Source: Devosia sp. XK-2 (GTDB lineage Bacteria > Pseudomonadota > Alphaproteobacteria > Rhizobiales > Devosiaceae). From it: a stretch of DNA of 64,000 nt. Under the pieces are notes generated by a model, which did not search any database, had not been told where the DNA came from, and was given only the letters and a program-made list of their open reading frames with translations. The stretch lies in assembly GCF_037113415.1 (NCBI RefSeq), contig NZ_CP146608.1, forward strand, positions 2,686,501 through 2,750,500, written 5' to 3'. This document shows positions 37,837-46,189 of the stretch, piece after piece (the stretch's first letter is position 1; each line of letters opens with the position of its first letter). The translations under genes and the position numbers were made by a program.

Positions 37837-38882
37837 TCGGCCACCGGCGCCCACAGCACCGCCTCGATCCGCTGCGCCCCCGTGGCCAGCATGATCAGCC
37901 GGTCAAATCCAAGCGCCACCCCGCTCGCCTCCGGCATGACACCGAGCGCCGCCAGGAAATCCTCGTCCACCGGATAGCGCTCGCCGTAGATGCGCTGCTT
38001 CTCTTCCATTTCCGCTTCGAACCGCACCCGCTGCTCGTCCGCATCGGTCAATTCGCCAAAGCCATTGGCCAGCTCGACACCCGAGGCATAGACCTCGAAC
38101 CGCTGCGCGACGCGGCGGTCCCCCGGCACCCGCCGCGCCAATGCAGCCTCTGAGGCCGGATAGCGATCCAGCACCGTCACCCGCCCATTGCCCAATTCCG
38201 GTTCGACCTTTTCGACCAACACATGGGTGAAGAGATAGCTCCATCTCCGGTCTTCGGGCAGCGTCATGCCGGCCCGCTCCATCTGCACCGCTAGCGCCGC
38301 ATCGTCGGGCACCCCGTCCGCGTCAATGGTCGCGAGCAGATCAATACCCGCATAGCGCTCGAATGCCTCGGCCACACTGATCCGCTCTGCCTCAGCACGC
38401 GGGTCGCAAGTTCGGCCCCGGAAAGCGAACTGCCCGACCCCGGTCACCTCTGCCGCCAACCGGATAATCGCCAGCGTATCAGCGATGATCGTCTCATAAG
38501 GCACCCCTGCCCGATACCATTCGAGCATGGTGAATTCGGGATGATGCAACGCGCTCCGCTCCCGGTTGCGCCACACATGCTGAAGGCTCGCAATCCGGGT
38601 TTCTCCCGCCGCCAGCAGTTTCTTCATGGTGAATTCGGGCGATGTATGCAGGTACATCGTCTGCCCCACGCCGTCATTGCCGATCATGCTGGTGCCGAAG
38701 GCATGCAGATGCGTCTCATTGCCCGGGGAGCGCTGCAGCCCGGGCGGATCGACAACCAGAAAGTCACGGTCCGCCAGCCAGCCACGCACCGCCGCCTCGA
38801 TGTGCGCCCGCGCCAGCAGCGCCGGACGACGATCCGCGTGACGGTCGGGATGCCACCAGGGCGATGTCTGAATTGCCGTCAT
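37833..38882 (-). CDS. epmA: EF-P lysyltransferase EpmA (GenX/PoxA)
   Basis: A lysyl-tRNA-synthetase paralogue without an anticodon-binding domain; it attaches beta-lysine to a conserved lysine of elongation factor P. I start at the ATG giving [20 protein letters not shown] (349 residues), which fits the family. Class II synthetase motif 2 is in [20 protein letters not shown] and motif 3 in [16 protein letters not shown]. Operon epmA-epmB-kinase with overlapping ends, transcribed away from efp across a 131-nt control region. Confidence 0.95.
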   Translation of the reverse strand: MTAIQTSPWWHPDRHADRRPALLARAHIEAAVRGWLADRDFLVVDPPGLQRSPGNETHLHAFGTSMIGNDGVGQTMYLHTSPEFTMKKLLAAGETRIASLQHVWRNRERSALHHPEFTMLEWYRAGVPYETIIADTLAIIRLAAEVTGVGQFAFRGRTCDPRAEAERISVAEAFERYAGIDLLATIDADGVPDDAALAVQMERAGMTLPEDRRWSYLFTHVLVEKVEPELGNGRVTVLDRYPASEAALARRVPGDRRVAQRFEVYASGVELANGFGELTDADEQRVRFEAEMEEKQRIYGERYPVDEDFLAALGVMPEASGVALGFDRLIMLATGAQRIEAVLWAPVAE

Positions 38883-39013
38883 TGTCGGGTTTCTTGCCGT
38901 CCGGTCTGGCGAAAGGGCGCGGAATAGGGTATCGGGCGCACCACACATACATATTCCGGCGCGCGGAAGGTCCTGCCTCTAGCCCGCGCCAACGATACGA
39001 ACAAGGAAGAAAT

Positions 39014-39583
39014 ATGGTCAAGGTCATCGCCTCGTCCCTGCGCAAAGGCAATGTCGTCGAGCAAGACGGCAATCTCCACGTCATCCTGACGGCCGAAAAC
39101 GTTCACCCCGGCAAAGGCAATTCGGTGACCAACGTCAATATGCGCCGCATCTCCGATGGCGTGAAGGTGATCGGCCGCTGGCGCACCGTGGAGATGGTCG
39201 AAAAGGCCGATGTCGACGATCGCGAATATGACTATCTCTATTCTGACGCCGAGGGGCACCACTTTATGGAGCCCGTCAGCTTCGAGCAGATCACCGTCTC
39301 TGACGACGTCATCGGCGACCAGAAGGCCTATCTGACCGACGGCATGAAGGTGCACCTGATGACCCATGAAGGCGTCGCGCTTTCCATGGAACTGCCCCAG
39401 CGCCTGACCTTCGAGATCGTCGAGACCGAACCGGTGGTGAAGGGCCAGACGGCCTCCTCCTCCTACAAGCCCGCCGTTCTCAGTAACGGCCTGCGCGTCA
39501 TGGTCCCGCCCCATATTGACACCGGCACCCGCATCGTCATCCTCACCGAAGACAATTCCTACGTGGAGCGTGCGAAAGACTGA
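39014..39583 (+). CDS. efp: Elongation factor P
   Basis: Translation factor that rescues ribosomes stalled at polyproline stretches. 189 residues with three beta-barrel domains. The modifiable lysine is K34 at the tip of the first domain (HPGKGNS), the target of EpmA/EpmB. The start ATG follows AAGGAAG. Divergent arrangement with epmA-epmB makes the substrate and its modifying enzymes one locus. The hydroxylase EpmC is not in the window and is often absent outside enterobacteria. Confidence 0.97.
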   Translation: MVKVIASSLRKGNVVEQDGNLHVILTAENVHPGKGNSVTNVNMRRISDGVKVIGRWRTVEMVEKADVDDREYDYLYSDAEGHHFMEPVSFEQITVSDDVIGDQKAYLTDGMKVHLMTHEGVALSMELPQRLTFEIVETEPVVKGQTASSSYKPAVLSNGLRVMVPPHIDTGTRIVILTEDNSYVERAKD

Positions 39584-39640
39584 GTTGCGTTCGCGCTCCG
39601 CGCGGTCAAAAAGCTCCAGGGGAGCTTTTTGAGCAACTCA
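39581..39640 (+). terminator. Nested hairpin terminator of efp
   Basis: The inner stem AAAAAGCTCC / GGAGCTTTTT (39608-39630, 3-nt loop) ends in a T run, as in an intrinsic terminator. An outer pair TGAGTTGC / GCAACTCA (39581-39588 with 39633-39640) includes the efp stop codon, giving a two-level structure. Confidence 0.8.
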
Positions 39641-39699
39641 GGCCCGGAGGACCTGCGGTCGTAGGGCCCAGCCCTTCAACGGGCACAATGCCAATACAA

Positions 39700-39721
39700 A
39701 CGGGCCCCTTTTGGGGCCCGT
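39700..39721 (-). terminator. Hairpin downstream of the DUF892 gene
   Basis: Perfect 9-bp stem ACGGGCCCC / GGGGCCCGT with a TTTT loop, 26 nt after the stop of the minus-strand ferritin-like gene. Very stable; it could serve both converging transcripts. Confidence 0.65.
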
Positions 39722-39746
39722 CGTCATTATCGAGAACCTGCAGCCT

Positions 39747-40238
39747 TTAAGCCGCGGCCTTCAAGTTCACCGTCGTCTTGGCCAGCTTGGTCAGCTTCTC
39801 GTCGGTGGCTTCTTCTTCCTTGAGCGTTTCCAGCAACAGGTCGAGCGCCTCGGTATGGCCGAGCTGCTTGGCCCAGGTCGCCAGGGTGCCGTAGCGCGCA
39901 ATTTCATAGTGCTCGACGGCCTGTGCGGCCGAGACCAGTCCGGCATCCAGGGCCTGGCTGCCCTTGAACTCGTCCATGATCTCCTTGCCCTCCTCGACGA
40001 TCCCCAGAATGGCATCGCAGGTCTTGCCGCGAGGCGTCTTACCCAGCAGCTCAAATACCTGCTCCAGCCGCTCGACATGGCCTTCGGTTTCCGCCTGGTG
40101 CTGTTCAAAGCCAGCCTTGAGATCAGGCGACACCGCCGCCTTGGCCATTTTGGGCAGCGCCTTCAGAATATGCTTTTCGGCGAAATAGATGTCCTTGAGG
40201 GTATCGAGGAAAAGGTCGTCCAATTGCTTGTCAGCCAT
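39747..40238 (-). CDS. DUF892 ferritin-like protein (YciE/YciF type)
   Basis: A 163-residue four-helix ferritin-like protein. The family-typical start DLFLDTLKDIYFAEKHILKAL carries the first metal-ligand Glu region, and later helices have EQHQAETEGHVERLEQVF and AVEHYEIARYGTLATWA with the Glu/His residues of the di-iron site. YciE/YciF proteins are stress-induced in other bacteria; their precise reaction is unknown. The gene stands alone between two hairpins and the esterase gene. Confidence 0.88.
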   Translation of the reverse strand: MADKQLDDLFLDTLKDIYFAEKHILKALPKMAKAAVSPDLKAGFEQHQAETEGHVERLEQVFELLGKTPRGKTCDAILGIVEEGKEIMDEFKGSQALDAGLVSAAQAVEHYEIARYGTLATWAKQLGHTEALDLLLETLKEEEATDEKLTKLAKTTVNLKAAA

Positions 40239-40381
40239 TTGTCTTCAGCTCCAGTTCGGAATGGAATGATGACGCTGGCCATGCAACGGTGGGCCGCAAC
40301 CGAAGTTCCGGTTCCACCTGATCAAATTCGGCGGCGGCCAACCGCCAGGACATCCCGATTGGAAAAAGCTGGAAGCGATGC

Positions 40382-41350
40382 CTAGAAGAACCTCTTGGTC
40401 AGCCAGACCATCTGCTGGCGATCCTGGAACGGTCCGCCACCTTCGTGATTGTTGAATTCATATTCGAGCATGGTCTTGTCCGCGCCGGCAAAGGCCTTAT
40501 AGGCGCCGTAGACAGTCGAGGGCGGGCAGATATCGTCCATCAGCGCCACCGAAAACAGCGCCGCCGCCTTGCTCTGGCGGGCAAAATTGACGCCATCGAA
40601 ATAGCGCAGCGTTTCGAACACAACATCTGTCTTGTCCCGGTGCTGGGCGAGAAAACGCACGATCTCGCCATAAGGGTCGCGCCCGGCCACGCGCACCGCG
40701 CGCGGGAAATCGCACAGAAACGGCACATCGGGCATCACCGCCTTGACGCGCTCGTCGATGCCGGCCACCGCCAGCGCAATACCGCCGCCCTGCGACCCAC
40801 CGCAAACCGCGACACGGTCCGGATCGACAAAATCCTGGTCAATCAGCGCATCGATGGCGCACACACCATCGGTGAACAAGCGCCGGTAATAGTAGTCGCT
40901 TTTATCGAGAACGCCCTTGGTCATCACACCGGGGATTTGGCTGGTCGACCCCACCGGGTCGGGTGTTGCCCCGGTGCTCCAGCCCGAACCCTGCCCGCGC
41001 GTATCCATGCGGAAATAGGCAAAGCCGGACGCGGCCCAATGCAGTCCCTCATGCGGGAAACCCCGCCCGCCACCATAGCCCACATATTGGACCAGCAGCG
41101 GCAGCCGGCCGGCGCGCGCCTTGGGCAACATCAGCCAACCCTTGACCGGATGTCCGCCAAAGCCGGGAAAGGTGACATCGAAAACCTCGATCACTTTAAG
41201 GGTCGTGTCGGCCGGCACAATGGAGACCGCGCCACCAGCAGCCCGCGCCTCTTTCAACGTCTCGCGCCAGAAAGACGCGAAATCAGCAGGCATGGTCACC
41301 GCGCTTTCATAAGCATCGATGGCGGGATGAGTGAGTTCGGGGAAGGGCAT
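40382..41350 (-). CDS. Acetyl-xylan esterase / cephalosporin-C deacetylase (CE7 family)
   Basis: An alpha/beta hydrolase of carbohydrate esterase family 7 (322 residues from the ATG at 41348-41350, which matches the family start MPFPELTHPAIDAYES). The catalytic serine is in CGGSQGGG, the oxyanion region is in RGQGSGWS, the acid is in ALMDDICPPSTVYGAYK, and the final His is in NNHEGGG. CE7 enzymes remove acetyl groups from xylo-oligosaccharides or cephalosporins. No glycoside genes are near. No signal peptide, so it is cytoplasmic. Confidence 0.9.
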   Translation of the reverse strand: MPFPELTHPAIDAYESAVTMPADFASFWRETLKEARAAGGAVSIVPADTTLKVIEVFDVTFPGFGGHPVKGWLMLPKARAGRLPLLVQYVGYGGGRGFPHEGLHWAASGFAYFRMDTRGQGSGWSTGATPDPVGSTSQIPGVMTKGVLDKSDYYYRRLFTDGVCAIDALIDQDFVDPDRVAVCGGSQGGGIALAVAGIDERVKAVMPDVPFLCDFPRAVRVAGRDPYGEIVRFLAQHRDKTDVVFETLRYFDGVNFARQSKAAALFSVALMDDICPPSTVYGAYKAFAGADKTMLEYEFNNHEGGGPFQDRQQMVWLTKRFF

Positions 41351-41438
41351 GATCAGGACCGCAAACTTGAATGGAAGTTTGCGCAATCTGCCCTCACCGC
41401 GCCGATTTTTCCAGCCCATGGCGCAGGTTGCGCACCGA

Positions 41439-41906
41439 TCACTGTGCGCGGAAGAGGCTACGGTGGTAGCTCACCATTGTTGGCGCCGGCCAAAGCGAAA
41501 CATTCTCGGGCAGCGCCATATTGCGGCCGTGCTCGTCGCCGGCCTCAACCGGCATGCCAACAATTTCAGGGTGCAGCGTATAGGCCTTATAGGCATCGCT
41601 GACCAGAATATGCCCCTTGCCGAGCAGCCCCGCCACCACCGTGTCAACGACAATGGCATTGCTCGGCGACATGTTGCCGCCATGGACGAGCGGCTGGAAC
41701 AGGAACACTTCGAGATCGGTGTCCGCCTCGTCCTGAGCGAACACTTTTCCGGTCACCGCACAGCGGTTCCCGTAAATGTCCAGCATCAGCCGACGAAAAG
41801 CCACCGCATCATCCAGCGCGAAACCGCGCTGGAAACCGTCGGCGAAACCATCTGACCTATCTCGCTCAGCCACCGTCTTTCCCCCATCGGGAAAAACACT
41901 AGGCAA
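41439..41906 (-). CDS. HNH-fold protein with apparently lost catalytic histidine
   Basis: A 155-residue protein. The segment RRLMLDIYGNRCAVTGKVF looks like the start of an HNH domain of the type that follows many restriction-like proteins (RCAVTG with one Cys of the zinc knuckle). In such domains LExxHIxP and a later DLHxLFD motif follow. Here the corresponding positions read LEVFLFQPLVHGG and IVVDTVVAGLL, so both catalytic histidines seem replaced, and only GHILVSDAYKAYTLHPE keeps the tail pattern. It may be a binding or inactive relative. No partner methylase is near. Confidence 0.6.
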   Translation of the reverse strand: MPSVFPDGGKTVAERDRSDGFADGFQRGFALDDAVAFRRLMLDIYGNRCAVTGKVFAQDEADTDLEVFLFQPLVHGGNMSPSNAIVVDTVVAGLLGKGHILVSDAYKAYTLHPEIVGMPVEAGDEHGRNMALPENVSLWPAPTMVSYHRSLFRAQ

Positions 41907-41967
41907 ACTTCTTTTGTCAGGACAATGGCCAATATGTCCGGCTCGCGCCTGTTATCGATGACAGGCG

Positions 41968-42918
41968 CTACCGGCCCACCGTTTCCCGATAATGATCAAG
42001 GACTTTGCCGGCCTCGACGCCGATGCAGATCGTCTGAACCGGTCGATCAGCCCAGTGCGGATGGCCGCCCTTGCGCGTCTCTGGCATCTGGATAGTCTGC
42101 CCCACGGCAATACCGTCCCGCACCACCAAAACCGGCCCCCGGCGTGTCTCGAACCATTCCGGATGCAGGGCATAAGTCACGGCCAGCAGATCGTGTCCGA
42201 CCACGCCTGAAAGCCCCATCACGTCCTTGTAGAAGCGCGCATAATGCTCGCACATCTGCGCCAGCAAGGCGCCGTTCTCGCCCACATCACGCGACAGGGC
42301 CGCCAGATAGTCTGTGTCCAGGATAATGTCATGGGTCACATCGAGCCCGACCACGGCCACCGGCCAGTCGGCGGCAAAAATCTCGTCAGCGGCCACCGGG
42401 TCGCCATGAATATTGGCTTCCGCCGCCGGGGTGATATTGCCGCTCCGGCCCGCATAACCAAAAGCGCCGCCCATGATGATGATCTGCTTGGCGAGTCCGG
42501 CAACGGCCGGCTCCGCCCTCAGGGCCAGCGCCAGATTGGTCATCCGCCCCACGGCGATAATGGTCACTTCGCCCGGATGGGCCTTGAGCATGTCGATAAT
42601 GAACTGGCTGGCCTCGCCAGGCGCCAACCCGTCACCATCGACCTCGGGAATGTCGATTTCGCCCAGCCCATTAACGCCATGCACGATAACCGGCTCGGCC
42701 TTTTCCACCCCGTCCAGGGTTTTGCCCGCGCCCTGTACCACAGGGGCGGAAAGACCGAAGCGTTCTTTGAGAAAAAGGGCATTGCGCGTGGTCGTGGCAA
42801 TGTCGGCATTGCCGACCACGGTTGTGATCCCGAGCAGATCGATTTCCGGCAGCTTGCTGAGGTAAAGCAGCGCCATGGCATCGTCGATGCCCGGATCGGT
42901 ATCAAAAATGACTTTCAT
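41968..42918 (-). CDS. Nucleoside hydrolase (IunH/RihA family)
   Basis: A 316-residue ribonucleoside hydrolase, releasing base and ribose. The calcium-binding N-terminal motif DTDPGIDDAMAL is intact (residues 6-17), and the VGRMTNLALAL, GAFGYAGR and VTHDIILDT segments are typical. Base preference cannot be assigned from sequence, but pyrimidine- or inosine-uridine-preferring enzymes are most common. It is divergent to fgd, and the operator-like palindrome upstream of fgd lies in the shared 170-nt region, which suggests a link to the pyrimidine-type genes downstream. Confidence 0.9.
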   Translation of the reverse strand: MKVIFDTDPGIDDAMALLYLSKLPEIDLLGITTVVGNADIATTTRNALFLKERFGLSAPVVQGAGKTLDGVEKAEPVIVHGVNGLGEIDIPEVDGDGLAPGEASQFIIDMLKAHPGEVTIIAVGRMTNLALALRAEPAVAGLAKQIIIMGGAFGYAGRSGNITPAAEANIHGDPVAADEIFAADWPVAVVGLDVTHDIILDTDYLAALSRDVGENGALLAQMCEHYARFYKDVMGLSGVVGHDLLAVTYALHPEWFETRRGPVLVVRDGIAVGQTIQMPETRKGGHPHWADRPVQTICIGVEAGKVLDHYRETVGR

Positions 42919-43037
42919 CGTCTCATTCGCTTCTCTTGGCCGGCAGGCGCCGGCAATTTGTCGGGACAGGCCTCTATCCCAATCTTGATCATCTGTCGCT
43001 GCGGTGCTTTAGCATGAAGCACCTTGACTATCGACCA

Positions 43038-43059
43038 TTTTTGACCAAACGATCAAAAA
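43038..43059. promoter_or_regulatory. Operator-like palindrome upstream of fgd (RutR-like)
   Basis: Core TTGACC-AAAC-GATCAA at 43041-43056, extended by T3/A3 arms to 22 nt with one mismatched pair. Its centre is 40.5 nt before the fgd ATG. The consensus I recall for E. coli RutR is TTGACCA-NN-TGGTCAA; this site matches it in 12 of 14 defined positions. A related half-site CGACCA precedes it. Confidence 0.65.
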
Positions 43060-43088
43060 ATCGATGACAGCGATCGGGAGGGACGACG

Positions 43089-44090
43089 ATGCGCTTCGGA
43101 TACAAGGCCTCGGCCGAGCAATTTGCGCCGAATACGCTATTGCGTTTCGCCGTCGAGGCCGAGCAGGCCGGTTTCGACTCCGTTTTCGTCTCCGACCATT
43201 TTCAGCCCTGGAAGCACACTGATGGTCACGCGCCCTTCGCGCCGGGCTGGATGTCCGCTGTCCTGGCCCGCACCGAAAAAATCGTTCTGGGTACCTCGGT
43301 ACTCACCCCGACTTTCCGGCTCCACCCCACCGTGGTTGCCCATGCCTTTGGCACAATGGGCGCCATGTTTCCTGGCCGCGTCATTCTGGGCGTCGGCACG
43401 GGCGAAGGTCTCAACGAGGTTCCGGCGACCGGTATTGAATGGCCCGAACTCAAGGAACGGTCGGCGCGCCTGCGCGAAGCGGTCCGCCTCATCCGCCAGC
43501 TTTGGCGCGAGGATCGCGTCACCTTCGAGGGCGACTATTACAAGACCGTCAGCGCCACCATCTATGACAAGCCCGCCGAGCCCGTGCCGATCTATATCGC
43601 TGCAGGCGGTCCGCTTAACGCCAAATATGCCGGGCGCGCGGGCGATGGTTTCATCTGCACCTCGGGCAAGGGCGCCGAACTCTATGTCGATCAGCTTCTG
43701 CCCAATGTGGAAGCCGGCCGCGCCGAAAGTGCTCTCAAGGACAAGCCGTTTGAGCGCATGATCGAGGTCAAGGTCTCCTTCGATACCGACGCCGAGCGAG
43801 CCTTGAACGATACCCGCAACTGGGCGGCCCTCTCTCTGTCCGCCGAAGAAAAGCACTCCGTCAAAGACCCCGAGGAAATGGAGCGCCTGGCCGACGCCCT
43901 GCCCATAGAACGGGTGGCGAAACGCTGGATCGTCTCCTCCGATCCCGACGAACATGTCGCGCAAATAAGAACCTATATCGACTATGGTTTCGACCATCTG
44001 GTCTTCCACGCACCGGGCACCGATCAGAGCCGGTTTCTGGCTCTTTACGCGAAAGAAATCCTCCCGCGTCTACGGAAACTGGTGGGATAG
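43089..44090 (+). CDS. fgd: F420-dependent glucose-6-phosphate dehydrogenase
   Basis: A luciferase-like TIM-barrel enzyme (333 residues) that oxidises glucose 6-phosphate with coenzyme F420, producing F420H2. Similarity to mycobacterial Fgd1 runs along the whole chain ([50 protein letters not shown]). The Fgd1 catalytic and cofactor residues His40, Trp44 and Glu109 correspond to H37, W41 and E106. The residues that hold the sugar phosphate in Fgd1 (Lys198, Lys259, Arg283) correspond to K194, K255 and R279. This supports glucose 6-phosphate as the true substrate. A GGGAGG ribosome binding site precedes the ATG. Confidence 0.93.
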   Translation: MRFGYKASAEQFAPNTLLRFAVEAEQAGFDSVFVSDHFQPWKHTDGHAPFAPGWMSAVLARTEKIVLGTSVLTPTFRLHPTVVAHAFGTMGAMFPGRVILGVGTGEGLNEVPATGIEWPELKERSARLREAVRLIRQLWREDRVTFEGDYYKTVSATIYDKPAEPVPIYIAAGGPLNAKYAGRAGDGFICTSGKGAELYVDQLLPNVEAGRAESALKDKPFERMIEVKVSFDTDAERALNDTRNWAALSLSAEEKHSVKDPEEMERLADALPIERVAKRWIVSSDPDEHVAQIRTYIDYGFDHLVFHAPGTDQSRFLALYAKEILPRLRKLVG

Positions 44091-44126
44091 ATGGCATTGG
44101 CTATGCTCCAACGTTCAGGCTCTTGC

Positions 44127-44226
44127 GCCCCCTCCCCCTTGAGGAGAGGGCTGGGGTGGGGGTCCATCTGTGAAAAACCGCACCACCCCCTCCCTCAATC
44201 CCTCCCCTCAAGGGGGAGGGAGGCGA
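44127..44226. repeat. Palindromic element, subtype A, between fgd and cofE
   Basis: Two inverted arms with CCCCTCCCCCTTGAGGAGAGGG and CCCTCCCCTCAAGGGGGAGGG cores and GGGGTGGGGGTCC tails. The right edge abuts AAGGA (44226-44230), the probable ribosome binding site of cofE, 9 nt before its ATG. Confidence 0.85.
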
Positions 44227-44239
44227 AGGATCCGACCCC

Positions 44240-45052
44240 ATGACCCCCCGCTACTACGTCTGGGGCATTCCCGGCATTCCCGAAATCGAACCCGGTGACG
44301 ACCTCGTCGCCCTGATTGCCGCCGCCATCGAAGACCAGACCCGATCCGACCCCGACGCCGCCCTCAAAGCGGGCGACATCCTCGTCATCACCTCCAAAAT
44401 AGTTTCCAAAGCCGAAGGCATGCAGGTGCCCGCCGCCGACCGCGAAAAGGCCATCGCCACCGACACCGTGCGTGTCGTGGCCGAACGCGTGCATCCTGGC
44501 GGCACCTTCCGCATTGTCGAAACCCGTCAGGGCCTCGTCATGGCCGCCGCCGGCATCGACATGTCGAACGTGCCCGAGGGCACGGCTTTGCGCCTGCCCG
44601 CCGACCCCGACGCTTCGGCCCGGGCCCTCTGCACCGGCCTCCGTCAGCATTTCGGGGTGGATCTGGGCATTATTGTCACCGACACCATCGGCCGCGCCTG
44701 GCGCATCGGCCAGACCGACATGGCCATCGGCGCTGCTGGCGTGCAATTGACCGACGACCTGCGCGGCGAGAATGATGCCAATGGCCGCCCACTGCATGTG
44801 ACCCAGGCTGTCATCGCCGACGAAATTGCCGGTGCCGCCGATCTCGTCAAAGGCAAGACAACCGGTATTCCGGTCGCCGTCGTCCGCGGCCTTGCCCGTT
44901 TTGTAACCAATCTTGACGCACCCGGCGCCCGCACCCTGGCGCGCACCGGCGACGACGACATGTTCCGCTTCGGCAGTGCCGAGGCCTACCGCCTGGGCTA
45001 TGAGGCTGCACTGGCCGAGCTCAAGGCAAAAAACAAACAAAGTCAGGACTAA
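44240..45052 (+). CDS. cofE: Coenzyme F420-0:L-glutamate ligase
   Basis: Adds gamma-linked glutamates to F420-0 with GTP, the last step in making F420. The 270 residues carry the family motifs [16 protein letters not shown] (residues about 47-62), [20 protein letters not shown] and [10 protein letters not shown], and the [16 protein letters not shown] segment. It is stand-alone CofE, without the C-terminal nitroreductase-like domain of actinobacterial FbiB. No cofC, cofD/fbiA, cofG or cofH/fbiC gene is in the window. The stop is 4 nt before the next gene. Confidence 0.93.
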   Translation: MTPRYYVWGIPGIPEIEPGDDLVALIAAAIEDQTRSDPDAALKAGDILVITSKIVSKAEGMQVPAADREKAIATDTVRVVAERVHPGGTFRIVETRQGLVMAAAGIDMSNVPEGTALRLPADPDASARALCTGLRQHFGVDLGIIVTDTIGRAWRIGQTDMAIGAAGVQLTDDLRGENDANGRPLHVTQAVIADEIAGAADLVKGKTTGIPVAVVRGLARFVTNLDAPGARTLARTGDDDMFRFGSAEAYRLGYEAALAELKAKNKQSQD

Positions 45053-45056
45053 ATTC

Positions 45057-45992
45057 ATGCGTCATTTCGGCAGCTTCTCGGCCCTCTTTTTCCTCTTGGC
45101 CGCCCCCACACAGGCCGCTACCTATCCCCTGACCCTCGACAATTGCGGGCAAACCGTAACCTTCGAAAGTGCCCCCCAGCGCGTCGTCGCGATCAAATCC
45201 ACCGCCACCGAACTGCTGCTCTCCCTCGGCCTGGGTGACCACATTGTCGGCGTCGGCTTTCAGGATGGTCCCCTGCCGCCACATCTGGCCATGGCCGGGG
45301 CCGGCATGCCGGTCCTCTCGGACAAACTGCCCAGCCAGGAAGTTGTACTCGAAACCGAACCGGACTTTGTTTATGGCGGCTGGGAGAGCAACTTTGCCGC
45401 CGACGGCGCCGGCGAACGCCCCACTTTGGCCGGCCTTGGCGTCGCCACCTACGTGGCCCCGGCAGCCTGCCGCTCCATCAAGCCGGTCAAACTCACATTC
45501 GATCAGCTCTTTGCCGATATGGCCGAAATGGGCGACATTTTCGACGTCGCAGACGCAGCCACCAAGCTCATCACTGAGCAGCAGGCCGTGCTCGACACCA
45601 TCGTTCCCGATGATCGCGGCCTGACCGCCCTGTGGTATTCCTCCGGCACCAAGACGCCCTATGTCGGTGCCGGCAGCAATGCACCGGCCATGGTCATGGA
45701 GGCGCTTGGCCTCACCAATATCTATGCAGATATCGATGAAGGCTGGACCTCGGCCAGTTGGGAAGCCATCGTCGACGCCAATCCCGACGTCATTGTCCTG
45801 GTCGATGCCGCCTGGAACTCTGCCGAGCAGAAAAAGGCGCTTCTGGCGGAAAACCCCATCACCAAAGAGCTCGGTGCTGTGGTCAACAAACGTTACCTGA
45901 TCATACCCTTCCCGGCCTCCGAGGCGGGTGTGCGCAATGTCCCGGCAACGGCCGACATGGCCGCACAACTGGCAAGGCTGACATTCGAGTAA
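45057..45992 (+). CDS. Periplasmic binding protein of the proposed F420-0 ABC importer
   Basis: A cluster-A-type (BtuF/FepB-like) substrate-binding protein of 311 residues with a signal peptide (FGSFSALFFLLAAPTQA, cleavage before ATYPL). The mature part starts LTLDNCGQTVTFESAPQRVV and follows the two-lobe helical-backbone fold. Position directly after cofE and before a permease/ATPase pair matches the cassette that the TIGRFAMs curators proposed to import F420-0 (TIGR03868/03869/03873, from memory). B12-like or iron-complex substrates are the alternatives on fold alone. A subtype B palindromic element lies between this gene and the permease. Confidence 0.82.
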   Translation: MRHFGSFSALFFLLAAPTQAATYPLTLDNCGQTVTFESAPQRVVAIKSTATELLLSLGLGDHIVGVGFQDGPLPPHLAMAGAGMPVLSDKLPSQEVVLETEPDFVYGGWESNFAADGAGERPTLAGLGVATYVAPAACRSIKPVKLTFDQLFADMAEMGDIFDVADAATKLITEQQAVLDTIVPDDRGLTALWYSSGTKTPYVGAGSNAPAMVMEALGLTNIYADIDEGWTSASWEAIVDANPDVIVLVDAAWNSAEQKKALLAENPITKELGAVVNKRYLIIPFPASEAGVRNVPATADMAAQLARLTFE

Positions 45993-46012
45993 AGCCGGGC
46001 TCCGGTTCCATC

Positions 46013-46144
46013 GCCCCCTCTCCCCTCAGGGGAGAGGGTGGGGTGAGGGGTTCAGCGTTGGCCTTGGACCTGCTGAACAAGACGCACTCTGAACCCCTCA
46101 CCCGCCCCGATGGGGCGACCTCTCCCCTCAGGGGAGAGGTGAAG
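46013..46144. repeat. Palindromic element, subtype B, between binding-protein and permease genes
   Basis: Arms: CCTCTCCCCTCAGGGGAGAGG plus TGGGGTGAGGGGTTCA on the left, and the inverted form CTGAACCCCTCACC ... CCTCTCCCCT-AGGGGAGAGGT on the right, with a GCCCCGATGGGGC hairpin inside the right arm. Same type as the copy in epmB. Confidence 0.85.
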
Positions 46145-46189
46145 CCGACATCGAAGACCACAAGGGGCTCAACGATTCCGCATCCACAC

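Noticed and set aside
44195..45058. 287-codon Gly-rich frame opposite cofE
   Set aside because: Mirror of cofE, whose motifs are unmistakable.
45758..46189. N-terminal extension of the importer permease through the palindromic element
   Set aside because: The extension would overlap the binding-protein gene and encode an Arg/Gly-rich tail; the family start is the ATG at 46190. Unlike epmB, a good start exists after the element.
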